DNA of 64,000 nucleotides from Prevotella sp. (lineage in GTDB: Bacteria > Bacteroidota > Bacteroidia > Bacteroidales > Bacteroidaceae). Made by a program: the position numbers and the translations under genes. The stretch covers positions 62,001-126,000 of the forward strand of contig JAFYZT010000027.1 in assembly GCA_017548605.1 (NCBI GenBank), read 5' to 3'. The notes under the pieces are model-generated. The model made no database searches and was not told where the DNA came from. It saw nothing but the letters and a program-made list of their open reading frames with translations. Of this stretch, positions 1 to 7,690 are shown one piece after another; the first letter of the stretch is position 1, and every line of letters starts with the position of its first letter.

Positions 1-1425
1 CTTCAAGAAATATTCTTCATTATCCTTCTTAACTATACCTATAAGCAGGTGTTTAGCAAGGTCTAAAGAATAATGTTTCTTGGGACGGTTTACCATCAAA
101 GTTTTTTCTTCATCATCAAACAGGCCTAAATCAAGCATTGGCTTAGCGTCACGATTTGTAAAAATTGGACGAGAAGAAAAAGGAGCCTCGTCATAGATGA
201 ACTGATAAAGGCTCTTGCCTATCTGCTCAACAATTCCACAAACTAGAGCATTCCCCATCAAAAAAGCACGTCTACCATCAGAAACTTCTGGATGCAACGT
301 GTGATTATCAGGGAACATGTTCATGCGTTCTAATTCAATAGGCAACAGGCGGCGATAGCGTCCAGATTTTGTTTTGACCACATGCTTGAAACGTGACGGA
401 GCCGTACCTCCTTCTCCTGTTATTATTGTTCGTGATGGCTGGTCTAGATAGTCTGGGAAAGCCATACCACCCTCAGAGAACAAGTACTTATACCCTTCTT
501 TAGAAACCCGTTCTATCTTCTTAGCTCCCTTTTCGTATTTCCATTTAGGCAGTTCATCCTCAGAGATAAAGAAGTCTTCTGGAACAAAGTTTTCATCCAC
601 GAGATTACCTCCTAATGTTTGACGTGGGCCATCATAGACGGCCTCCGCATCGACCGAATAGACATGACGATTTACCATCATGCCAGCATTGCCAAACGGG
701 CTGTCTTTCTTCCCTTTATTGAATCCATCGGAAATATCTTTGATTGAGCCCTCAATGTCAAATACAGACATAGTTCCAGCCTTCGCTCTAAACTCAAAAG
801 CCTTTGCCATTACACCATCAAACTCAACCCAGTCTTCCATTCGCTCTACTTTCTGAGCTACAATGGAATTCTTCAAATAACCTACGATATACGTTCTACG
901 TCTGCGCTGCGGCATACCATAATCAGCAGCGTTAATGATACGCCATTCAACATAATACCCCAAATCTGCCAACGATGCAAGGATAATAGCAAAGTCGCGT
1001 CCTCGTTGAGTTGCAGGCGAGTTGAGCAGGCGATCAACATTCTCGAAGAAAATGTACTGGGGACGTTTGTTGCCTTTCTCTTGAAGGATACGATAGATTT
1101 GCCACCAAAGAACACCTTTCTTTCCTTCAATACCACCTGATTTACTCAATGTAGCCGCAACTGAATAATCTTGGCAAGGGAAACCACCAACTAACAAATC
1201 ATGGTCAGGTATCTCTTTTGTTGGAACAAGATTAATATCTTTATTAGAATGTCCTTTCCCTCCGAAACGTGCCATATACACCAACGATGCATCTTGATGC
1301 TGAGTTGATGGCTCCCATTGGTTATTCCATATAGTTTCATAGGCATCAGAAGCACCTTCCAACCCAATACGAAAGCCACCTACGCCTGCAAATAGTTCTA
1401 CAACACGAATAGTATGTTTGGTCAT
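1..1425 (-). CDS. DNA (cytosine-5)-methyltransferase of a type II R-M system (C-terminus cut by window edge)
   Basis: The frame is open from the ATG at 1425-1423 to base 1 with no stop, so 475 codons are visible and the C-terminus is missing. All hallmark C5-methyltransferase motifs appear in order: the SAM-binding motif VELFAGVGGFRIGLEG (residues ~9-24), the catalytic PCQ loop GGFPCQDYS (Cys ~84), FFENVDRLL (motif VI), YGMPQRRRRTYIVGY (motif VIII), RTIITGEGG (motif IX) and LMGNALVCGIVEQIG (motif X). The enzyme should transfer methyl groups from SAM to cytosine C5 in the recognition site and protect the host from the endonuclease encoded just upstream. The start lies 2 bp after the endonuclease stop, so the two are almost certainly co-transcribed. 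Known Sau3AI-type systems pair a MutH-fold nuclease with exactly this methyltransferase class. GATC specificity is inferred from that pairing only. Confidence 0.93.
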   Translation of the reverse strand, partial: MTKHTIRVVELFAGVGGFRIGLEGASDAYETIWNNQWEPSTQHQDASLVYMARFGGKGHSNKDINLVPTKEIPDHDLLVGGFPCQDYSVAATLSKSGGIEGKKGVLWWQIYRILQEKGNKRPQYIFFENVDRLLNSPATQRGRDFAIILASLADLGYYVEWRIINAADYGMPQRRRRTYIVGYLKNSIVAQKVERMEDWVEFDGVMAKAFEFRAKAGTMSVFDIEGSIKDISDGFNKGKKDSPFGNAGMMVNRHVYSVDAEAVYDGPRQTLGGNLVDENFVPEDFFISEDELPKWKYEKGAKKIERVSKEGYKYLFSEGGMAFPDYLDQPSRTIITGEGGTAPSRFKHVVKTKSGRYRRLLPIELERMNMFPDNHTLHPEVSDGRRAFLMGNALVCGIVEQIGKSLYQFIYDEAPFSSRPIFTNRDAKPMLDLGLFDDEEKTLMVNRPKKHYSLDLAKHLLIGIVKKDNEEYFLK

Positions 1426-1427
1426 AA

Positions 1428-2834
1428 TTAATCTCCTTTGTAAGTATTTACTATTCCTCTTACATAATCATTATTGAACCAATAACAATATTTCTTTACT
1501 AATTTTCCGTCTATTGTTGTTGTTAAATCATCCGACTTTCTCCCTTTAGGACGAACATGGAACAATTTTCTGTCACGTCCTTTCCACCAATACTCTTCTG
1601 AAATTTGACCCAGCATAACATTTTTCTTAATATGATTCCAGTATTGTTCTGCCCAAGTTAAATCATTTTGGGGCATTGTCCAAAAGAAAACTTTATCAAG
1701 AAAAAAATCTCCTTCTCCTTGACTTTGCTCTTTAAACACAACAAACAAAAACCTACTTGAAAAAAGTTCATAAAGACGAGATTCGTACCAATTCTCACAT
1801 TGAGCTATTTCAATATAGTCTATATTTTCAAATGACATGGCTTCTTTGATATTACCATTCGCTTGCACTCGAATTGTTTTCATGGTCAGCCCTGCCTTTG
1901 TAAACTCTTCTGAAAGATTTACATTTGAACATTTTTCAGAAGCAACAATGGCATTAGCGATTATTGCGAATTTATTTTTGGGATTATTAGCAATATTGAC
2001 TTCTTTTATTCTTGCAATTTCTTCATAATTAACCTTTAAAAAAGGCTTAAAACGTGCTAAAATTATATCATCAAAACTATGCTCACGCAAATCGTTAGAT
2101 TGCACCAATTCACTTTGAATTCCCGAAATATTTGAAACGGCATTATTACCACTTGTAATTACATACTTAAGTATCGTGCGCATATAAGCCATTTTCAAGC
2201 TGAAAGCTCTTCTTGGTGCTCCTATAGAAGAATTTGGCTGAGTCATCAAGCTATCACCTTTTTGACCCTTCCGACATGCACCTAGGTACATTGTATCACC
2301 CTCTGACAATTCATGAGCGAGTCCATGTTTTATCTTATCTATAATAACATCATAATCATGGCGAATAATTAATAAATCCTTTTCTGGTATTTTCCATAGT
2401 ACAGAAAAAATGAACTCTAAATCAAGTTTATTGCAATTTGATTGATGTAAATAAAAGAGGAGGAGCATCAATTGACATTTAAGATAAAAATGAGAATGCT
2501 CAAAATCATCTTTTACCACATCACAATAATTAATCATATTGCAAACGAGTCGCTCCTTTATCTGATATTCATTTTGCCTATTCTTATTCAAAGGAGTACA
2601 TTTTAATTCTAATTTAGCCTCTGAAAAATCAGCTCCTGCATAATTATTTGTTTCTAGAAGGAAATACAAATTCTCAACCATTTGGCCAAGATTTCCCTTA
2701 CCTTTTTTGGGTTGATATCCTTCCCAAACAAATTCACGCAAGGTTTTACCTAATAATCCCTTGCTATACTCAAAAATACTAATTGGATTTTTGATGTCGT
2801 AGGGTAAGGTTTTATTTAAAATCTCATTTGCCAT
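1428..2834 (-). CDS. MutH/Sau3AI-family type II restriction endonuclease
   Basis: This 468-residue protein carries the MutH/Sau3AI catalytic arrangement near its N-terminus. Glu54 lies in KGKGNLGQMVEN, Asp69 in AGADFSEAKLELK, followed by Glu76-x-Lys78. The spacing nearly matches the E/D/ExK set known for MutH, and KERLVCNMINY follows as expected for the family. Length is close to Sau3AI, whose C-terminal half is a second, catalytically dead MutH-like allosteric domain; the same layout is likely here but was not verified. The predicted role is cleavage of unmethylated DNA, probably at GATC. It precedes the methyltransferase with a 2 bp gap. The gene is AT-richer than the ilv genes next door, consistent with acquisition by transfer. 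Function call is strong; recognition sequence is inference. Confidence 0.87.
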   Translation of the reverse strand: MANEILNKTLPYDIKNPISIFEYSKGLLGKTLREFVWEGYQPKKGKGNLGQMVENLYFLLETNNYAGADFSEAKLELKCTPLNKNRQNEYQIKERLVCNMINYCDVVKDDFEHSHFYLKCQLMLLLFYLHQSNCNKLDLEFIFSVLWKIPEKDLLIIRHDYDVIIDKIKHGLAHELSEGDTMYLGACRKGQKGDSLMTQPNSSIGAPRRAFSLKMAYMRTILKYVITSGNNAVSNISGIQSELVQSNDLREHSFDDIILARFKPFLKVNYEEIARIKEVNIANNPKNKFAIIANAIVASEKCSNVNLSEEFTKAGLTMKTIRVQANGNIKEAMSFENIDYIEIAQCENWYESRLYELFSSRFLFVVFKEQSQGEGDFFLDKVFFWTMPQNDLTWAEQYWNHIKKNVMLGQISEEYWWKGRDRKLFHVRPKGRKSDDLTTTIDGKLVKKYCYWFNNDYVRGIVNTYKGD

Positions 2835-2853
2835 AGAAAAAGTAATGTGGCTA

Positions 2854-2884
2854 CAAATTTACAAAAACTTTTGGAGAAAAAAGT
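2854..2884 (-). promoter_or_regulatory. Putative promoter of the restriction-modification pair
   Basis: On the minus strand TAAATTTG (2861-2854) matches the Bacteroidetes -7 consensus TAnnTTTG and would start transcription about 12 nt before the endonuclease ATG. The -33 region (around 2880) is only T-rich, without a clear TTTG. Confidence 0.4.
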
Positions 2885-3020
2885 AATTAAATAGAGAAAT
2901 CAAAACACTATATAAAATGACACGATAAATATTGAATATGGAGTAAGCGATGAAGAATAGACGATTAATAACGAAAAAAGTTGGAACAAGGGAAATTGGA
3001 CGGTGAATGAAAAAGGAAGA

Positions 3021-3054
3021 GAAAAAGAAATCCCTACAGCAGGGGCTGTAGGGA
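3021..3054 (-). terminator. Rho-independent terminator of ilvC
   Basis: A perfect 10 bp stem (TCCCTACAGC at 3031-3040 with GCTGTAGGGA at 3045-3054, 4-nt loop) is followed, reading the minus strand, by a T-rich run (complement of 3021-3030). It sits about 40 bp beyond the ilvC stop. Confidence 0.85.
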
Positions 3055-3093
3055 TTATCTTGCGGAAAGGGTATTGTATTATTTGATTTCTAC

Positions 3094-4137
3094 TTAGTTG
3101 TTTTCAGGACGGAGTTTACGCACTGTCTCGGCGGCACGCCACATCTCCTTGTTACGCATGGCCTCCAGTTCCTTGTTGAGGTTTTCGCGGTAGTCGGGTT
3201 TCGAGTTGCTGTCGATGGAGATTTGCGCCTCGGTACCATTCTGCACGGAGAGGTAAAGCCATTCCATGACCGGTTTGATGGCTTCGCGGAATCGCGGTGC
3301 CCAGTCGAGGGCGCCACGCTGTGCCGTAGTAGAGCAGTTGGCATACATCCAGTCCATACCCTTCTCGGCGAAGAGCGGACCGAGACTCTGTGTCAGTTCC
3401 TCTACCGTCTCATTGAACGCTTCTGATGGTGAGTGTCCATGTTCGCGGAGCACCTCATACTGTGCTTCGAGCAGCCCCTCGATGGCTCCCATGAGCGAGC
3501 CACGCTCACCAGTGAGGTCAGATGTCGCCTCGCGTTGGAACGTTGTCTTGAAGAGGTAGCCAGCGCCGATGCCGATGCCGAAGGCGATGGTTTTCTCCTC
3601 TGCCTTGCCTGTAGCATCCTGATAGACAGCATAGGAGCAGTTCAGTCCACGTCCTTCGAGGAACATCGTGCGGAGCGATGTGCCCGAACCTTTCGGAGCG
3701 ACGAGGATGACGTCGATATCCTCTGGCGGCACCACACCTGTGCGGTCGTTCCAGTTGATGGCGAAACCATGGGAATAGTATAATGTCTTACCTTTGGTGA
3801 GGTGCGGTTTAATTTTCGGCCATGCCTGAATCTGTCCCGCATCGGAGAGCAGCATACATACGATGGTACCTTTCTCTGCAGCCTCTTCAATGGAGAAGAG
3901 CGTCTTACCCGGCACCCATCCGTCGGCCACGGCCTTCTCGTAGGTCTTTCCTTCACGCTGTCCTACGATGACGTTGAAGCCGTTGTCGCGCAGGTTGCAT
4001 GCCTGTCCGGGGCCTTGGATACCGTAGCCGATGACCGCTATTGTTTCGTTTTTGAGCACTTCGCGTGCTTTCTCCAAAGAGAACTCTTTACTGGTGACCA
4101 CCGTTTCGATGACACCGCCGAAATTCATTTCTGCCAT
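3094..4137 (-). CDS. ilvC: Ketol-acid reductoisomerase (NADP-dependent)
   Basis: The 347-residue product converts acetolactate or acetohydroxybutyrate to the 2,3-dihydroxy acid with NAD(P)H and Mg2+, the second common step of valine/isoleucine synthesis. The N-terminal Rossmann loop reads AVIGYGIQGPGQACNLRD (residues ~34-51), the QGPGQ form common in Bacteroidetes rather than the usual SQGHA. The C-terminal knotted helical domain carries the metal-binding segment ATSDLTGERGSLMGAIEG and the conserved EA(Q/E)YEVL helix. Length fits the short class I enzyme with a Bacteroidetes-type C-terminal tail. It lies downstream of the thioesterase gene but is separated by 331 bp containing its own good promoter (4266-4297), and ends at a strong terminator, so it can be expressed independently of the rest of the ilv operon. 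Confidence 0.97.
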   Translation of the reverse strand: MAEMNFGGVIETVVTSKEFSLEKAREVLKNETIAVIGYGIQGPGQACNLRDNGFNVIVGQREGKTYEKAVADGWVPGKTLFSIEEAAEKGTIVCMLLSDAGQIQAWPKIKPHLTKGKTLYYSHGFAINWNDRTGVVPPEDIDVILVAPKGSGTSLRTMFLEGRGLNCSYAVYQDATGKAEEKTIAFGIGIGAGYLFKTTFQREATSDLTGERGSLMGAIEGLLEAQYEVLREHGHSPSEAFNETVEELTQSLGPLFAEKGMDWMYANCSTTAQRGALDWAPRFREAIKPVMEWLYLSVQNGTEAQISIDSNSKPDYRENLNKELEAMRNKEMWRAAETVRKLRPENN

Positions 4138-4265
4138 TTTTTATTATTTTTGGGAGTTAAAGGGGGAGTTATAATAACTCTTTAAACCTATGTTAATACT
4201 ATTGTTAGACGCTACCATTATATGGCAGCAAGCCATTTGTTTGATTTTGTTTGAAAAATCGGGTG

Positions 4266-4297
4266 CAAAGTTACAAATTATTACCGAAACGGCAAAA
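4266..4297 (-). promoter_or_regulatory. Promoter of ilvC
   Basis: On the minus strand TTTTTG (complement of 4293-4298) is followed 19 bp later by TAACTTTG (4273-4266), an almost ideal Bacteroidetes primary-sigma promoter. Predicted start near 4259, giving an approximately 120 nt leader before the ilvC ATG. Confidence 0.7.
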
Positions 4298-4324
4298 ATA
4301 ATTATGATTTTTTCAGGAGTTTGG

Positions 4325-4428
4325 GAGTTTAGGAGTTTAGGAGTTTGGACAATACCTATGGGGCCAATGAATTTTTAAGTCTAAACATGGAGTTTAGGAG
4401 TTTAGGAGTTTGGACAATACCTATGGGG
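4325..4428. repeat. 39 bp direct repeat (two copies) of GGAGTTTA-type units
   Basis: The 39 bp at 4325-4363 recurs exactly at 4390-4428, ending in GGACAATACCTATGGGG. A diverged relative lies at about 5790-5835 upstream of ilvN. The unit resembles other GGAGTT-rich spacers in this window (14940-14995, 30430-30470, 33090-33240). Confidence 0.8.
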
Positions 4429-4468
4429 AGGTTAGCACATCACTATAGAGTGAGACAAGTATGAATAA

Positions 4469-5245
4469 CTACTTAAATTGCGTAAACAGCATCCTACTTC
4501 TTGCCACCTCTACTTCGGGTTGTTCTGCCGATGCTTGTGCCGTGATACGGATGGAGAAGTCGTCAGGTTCGTTTTCACATTGATAGAACCGGAGCATCTC
4601 TCCCTCGTGCGCCTCCGCTACGTAAGCAATCTCGAACCGCTGGAGAAAATGTTGACGGTACCAGTCGAGGTTGAAGAGGTCGAGTACATGTTCGATGTAT
4701 TTGATACTGTTGACATGGCAGTTGATGTCGATGTCATCGTAGGATGCCTTCACCTCTGCTACGAGCGTAGCAGTGTCGGTAATCCTAACCCTGGAGCTTT
4801 TGTCGATGGGACAATCCAACTCCTTGGTGACATAGTTAGCAATATCGCCGTCGTGAATCTCCATGAGGTTGACGGGCTGTCGCGTCTCCGTGTCAATCAT
4901 CGCCCACACCGAGCGTCCATAACCATATACCTTCCCAGTTGATTGTTCTTCGACTTTGAAGTTACGGTTGGTGAAATAGCGCATGGCGCTTTCCACCCAC
5001 GTATAGACGAAGAAACGGTCGTAAGCCTCGGGCATCTCCACCATTTCAACCGCAAGTCGCGAGAGCACCCATGTCTTGTTGATGGTGTTGAGGTAGTTCA
5101 TGCCGAATCCCCTGTCGTTGGAATGGAAATCGGCCGCATTAAGCAGGTGATTTCCCAGGTGTCCCATAAACAGATGTTTTTGGAAATCGCAGTGGAACGG
5201 TTCCGCCATGAACGGGTATTTCCCTATCTTACTCAGTTGTTCCAT
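4469..5245 (-). CDS. Acyl-ACP thioesterase (FatA/FatB family)
   Basis: The predicted 258-residue enzyme hydrolyses acyl-ACP to free fatty acid and ACP in the cytoplasm. Two hot-dog domains are visible: the first has FHSNDRGFGMNYLN, and the second has the active-site helix DINCHVNSIKYIEHVLD with the N-x-H-x-N-x3-Y pattern of acyl-ACP thioesterases. An upstream in-frame extension to 5353 would overlap 125 bp of ilvN. I chose ATG 5245 because the domain starts there (MEQLSKIGKYPF) and it overlaps the ilvN 3' end by 17 bp, a typical coupling arrangement. Its position inside the ilv cluster recurs in Bacteroidetes and suggests a link between branched-chain precursors and fatty-acid release, but that link is inference. 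Confidence 0.88.
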   Translation of the reverse strand: MEQLSKIGKYPFMAEPFHCDFQKHLFMGHLGNHLLNAADFHSNDRGFGMNYLNTINKTWVLSRLAVEMVEMPEAYDRFFVYTWVESAMRYFTNRNFKVEEQSTGKVYGYGRSVWAMIDTETRQPVNLMEIHDGDIANYVTKELDCPIDKSSRVRITDTATLVAEVKASYDDIDINCHVNSIKYIEHVLDLFNLDWYRQHFLQRFEIAYVAEAHEGEMLRFYQCENEPDDFSIRITAQASAEQPEVEVARSRMLFTQFK

Positions 5246-5780
5246 TTGTGTTCTTCTCCTGTTCGTCCAAGAATTCGCTAACCGACTCGACAAAACTTCG
5301 GGTGATGGCGATGCGTCCGCTGCGCGTGTACTGCAACAGGCATCCGAAAGCATCGAGCTTATAATATAAGTTGGTGATATCCTCCGTCATACCACCCAAC
5401 ATGACCGCCGTATAGGTGGGGTTCACTTCGAGCACACGGGCATCGTTGCGGCGTATGGTGCGTGATATCTCCGGGTTTTCCAACACCTTGTCGGTAGATA
5501 GTTTATAGAGTGCCACCTCCTGAATAAAGAGTTGGTCGTCGGTGTAGTAATTCGCTTTTACCACATCGATTTTCTTCTCTATCTGTTTGGTGATTTTCTG
5601 TATCTGGTCTTCGTCGCTCCATGCCGTGATGGTATATTTGTGAATGCCCTTGATGGACGACGCCGACACGTTGAGGCTTTCGATGTTCACCTGTCGTCGG
5701 GTGAACACCGCTGTGATTTGGTTGAGTATGCCCGCCACATTCTCAGAGAAGACGAGCAGGGTGTATAGTTTTTTTTCCAT
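5229..5780 (-). CDS. ilvN: Acetolactate synthase small (regulatory) subunit
   Basis: The 183-residue protein starts with an ACT domain (LYTLLVFSENVAGILNQITA, residues ~5-24, then NIESLNVSAS), the valine-binding regulatory fold of acetohydroxyacid synthase small subunits. The C-terminal half (LYYKLDAFGCLLQYTRSGRIAI) matches the second small-subunit domain. It activates the IlvB catalytic subunit and confers end-product inhibition. The gene follows ilvB with a 104 bp gap and overlaps the thioesterase start by 17 bp. Length is usual for the family (160-185). Confidence 0.94.
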   Translation of the reverse strand: MEKKLYTLLVFSENVAGILNQITAVFTRRQVNIESLNVSASSIKGIHKYTITAWSDEDQIQKITKQIEKKIDVVKANYYTDDQLFIQEVALYKLSTDKVLENPEISRTIRRNDARVLEVNPTYTAVMLGGMTEDITNLYYKLDAFGCLLQYTRSGRIAITRSFVESVSEFLDEQEKNTNGTTE

Positions 5781-5884
5781 TTTTTTGGGAGTCTAGGAGT
5801 TTGGGAGTTTTGGAGTTTGGACATTACCAATCCCATTTCTTCTCCACCCTACAAGAAGACAATAGTCTGGAGGCGAATTGTGAA

Positions 5885-7594
5885 TTAGTTATTGTGAATT
5901 TCAAGCATCATGTCATCGACGTTGAGTCCCGGCGGGGTCATGGGTAACACATCGTCGTCTTCGCGTATGGCACATTCGAGGATAAAGGGACCTTTCGCTT
6001 CCATCATCTTCTCCACGGCCTCATCAAGATTTGCCCTGTCAATGACCACCTCGTAAGGAATGCCATATCCCTGAGCGATATGTTGATACGACGGGTTCAT
6101 CATCCGGGTGAAAGACTTCCTTTTGTTCCAGAACATATCCTGCCACTGACGGACATTTCCGAGATAGTTGTTGTTGAGCAGAATCATTTTTATCGGGGCC
6201 TGCTGTTCCATGATGGTACCCAACTCCTGGATGCACATCTGGAAGCCACCGTCGCCCATAAAGCAACAAATTGTACGTTCAGGCGCTCCGAAAGAGGCAC
6301 CGATGGCCGCCGGCATGCCATAGCCCATGGTACCCAGTCCTCCACTTGTGCAGATACTTCTGTTATGCAAGAATTTGAAATAGCGCGTGGCGAAGAGCTG
6401 GTTCTGTCCCACGTCGGTGACGAGCACCGCCTCGCCTTTCGTTGCTTCCGCTACCTTGTTCACCACCTCGCCCATGAGCAGCGGTCCTTCCTTGGGATGT
6501 ATGGCCGGTTCAATGACCTTCACCCGTTCTTTTTCCATCAACGGCTTGAACGAGTCGCGCCACTGCTGGTGATTGGCCACTCTGATCAATCGAGTGATGG
6601 CTGGCAGTGACACCTTACAGTCGGCAATGACAGCCACGTCGGTTTTTACGTTCTTGTCAATCTCACTCTCATCGATGTCAAGATGGATGACTTTCGCCTG
6701 TTTGGCATAAGTATTGAGGTTGCCCGTCACCCGGTCACTGAACCTCATGCCGATAGCGATGAGCACGTCGCACTCCTGTTCCTTGATGTTTGGCGCATAG
6801 TTGCCGTGCATGCCCAGCATGCCCATGTTGAGCGGATGGTTCGACGGCATGGCACTCAGTCCGAGCATCGTCCGTGCTGCCGGTATGTCACCCTTTTCAA
6901 GGAAAGCCAGCAGTTCTTGCTGCGCATGTCCCAGTTCCACCCCCTGCCCCACGAGAGCCAGCGGTCGCTGAGCGTTGTTGATGAGTTCCGCTGCCTGCTC
7001 CACCGCCGTTTCATTGAGTTTGGGGTATGCCACATAGGAACGCACCAAATCGACGTTACTGGGAACGAAATCAACCATTTCCGTCTGTGCATTTTTCGGG
7101 AAGTCGAGCACCACCGGTCCCGGTCGTCCACTGCGTGCGATGTAGAACGCACGGCTCACTGCCCATGCGATATCGTTGGCGTGCCGTATCTGGTAGCTCC
7201 ATTTCGATATTGGCTGGGCCACGCCCACGAGGTCAACCTCCTGGAAGGCATCCGTACCCAATGCACCAACCCCCACCTGACCCGCGATGACCACGATGGG
7301 GGTGGAGTCCATCATGGCGTCGGCCACTCCCGTGAGGGTGTTCGTTGCTCCGGGGCCGCTGGTGACAAGGCATACGCCCACTTCGCCTGAGACCCGTGCG
7401 AATCCTTCGGCGGCATGTGCTGCCCCTTGTTCGTGGCGAACGAGGATATGGTTAAACGCCTTTTTCGCTCCTCGCGTATAGTCGAAGAGCGCGTCATAGA
7501 CTGGCATGATGGCCCCACCGGGGTATCCGAAGATGGTTTTCACCCCTTCGTGCTTGAGAGCCATCATCATTGCTTCAGAACCTTTTACTTTCAT
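5885..7594 (-). CDS. ilvB: Acetolactate synthase large (catalytic) subunit
   Basis: This 569-residue thiamine-diphosphate enzyme condenses pyruvate with pyruvate or 2-oxobutyrate. The N-terminal TPP-binding region shows FGYPGGAIMPVYDAL (residues ~22-36) and the catalytic Glu in RHEQGAAHAAEGFAR (~53-67). The central domain has IGMRFSDRVTG. The C-terminal PP domain has GDGGFQMCIQELGTI followed by LLNNN, the Mg-TPP motif. It sits between ilvD and ilvN with a 96 bp upstream spacer holding a C-rich dispersed repeat. Length and motifs are fully typical, and no unusual substitutions were noticed. Confidence 0.97.
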   Translation of the reverse strand: MKVKGSEAMMMALKHEGVKTIFGYPGGAIMPVYDALFDYTRGAKKAFNHILVRHEQGAAHAAEGFARVSGEVGVCLVTSGPGATNTLTGVADAMMDSTPIVVIAGQVGVGALGTDAFQEVDLVGVAQPISKWSYQIRHANDIAWAVSRAFYIARSGRPGPVVLDFPKNAQTEMVDFVPSNVDLVRSYVAYPKLNETAVEQAAELINNAQRPLALVGQGVELGHAQQELLAFLEKGDIPAARTMLGLSAMPSNHPLNMGMLGMHGNYAPNIKEQECDVLIAIGMRFSDRVTGNLNTYAKQAKVIHLDIDESEIDKNVKTDVAVIADCKVSLPAITRLIRVANHQQWRDSFKPLMEKERVKVIEPAIHPKEGPLLMGEVVNKVAEATKGEAVLVTDVGQNQLFATRYFKFLHNRSICTSGGLGTMGYGMPAAIGASFGAPERTICCFMGDGGFQMCIQELGTIMEQQAPIKMILLNNNYLGNVRQWQDMFWNKRKSFTRMMNPSYQHIAQGYGIPYEVVIDRANLDEAVEKMMEAKGPFILECAIREDDDVLPMTPPGLNVDDMMLEIHNN

Positions 7595-7605
7595 GGGATA
7601 GGGAA

Positions 7606-7635
7606 CCTCCCCCTACCCCCTCCCAAGGAGGGGGA
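7606..7635. repeat. C-rich dispersed palindromic element between ilvB and ilvD
   Basis: CCTCCCCCTACCCC followed by CTCCCAAGGAGGGGGA: an inverted repeat of the same family as elements at 11885, 13977, 14012, 17190, 21283, 21356, 28097 and 33287. It lies inside the ilvD-ilvB transcript. Confidence 0.75.
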
Positions 7636-7690
7636 AAAGGGCTGGGATTTATTATTTTAAATAGTTATTGCTATGCACAACTTACAATGA

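Larger units (their letters stand above)
4138..4468. other. Intergenic region between the thioesterase and ilvC: promoter, leader and a 39 bp direct repeat
   Basis: This 331 bp gap holds the ilvC promoter and about 120 nt of ilvC leader, which contains the small inverted repeat GAGTTATAATAACTC near 4165-4180. It also holds a 39 bp exact direct repeat built on GGAGTTTA units (4325-4363 and 4390-4428). No coding sequence was recognised. Confidence 0.7.

Noticed and set aside
5246-5353. 36-residue N-terminal extension of the acyl-ACP thioesterase
   Set aside because: It would overlap ilvN by 125 bp and contains no family sequence; ATG 5245 begins at the domain.
6683-7390. 235-codon plus-strand frame opposite ilvB
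   Set aside because: Antisense shadow of ilvB; composition biased and no motifs.
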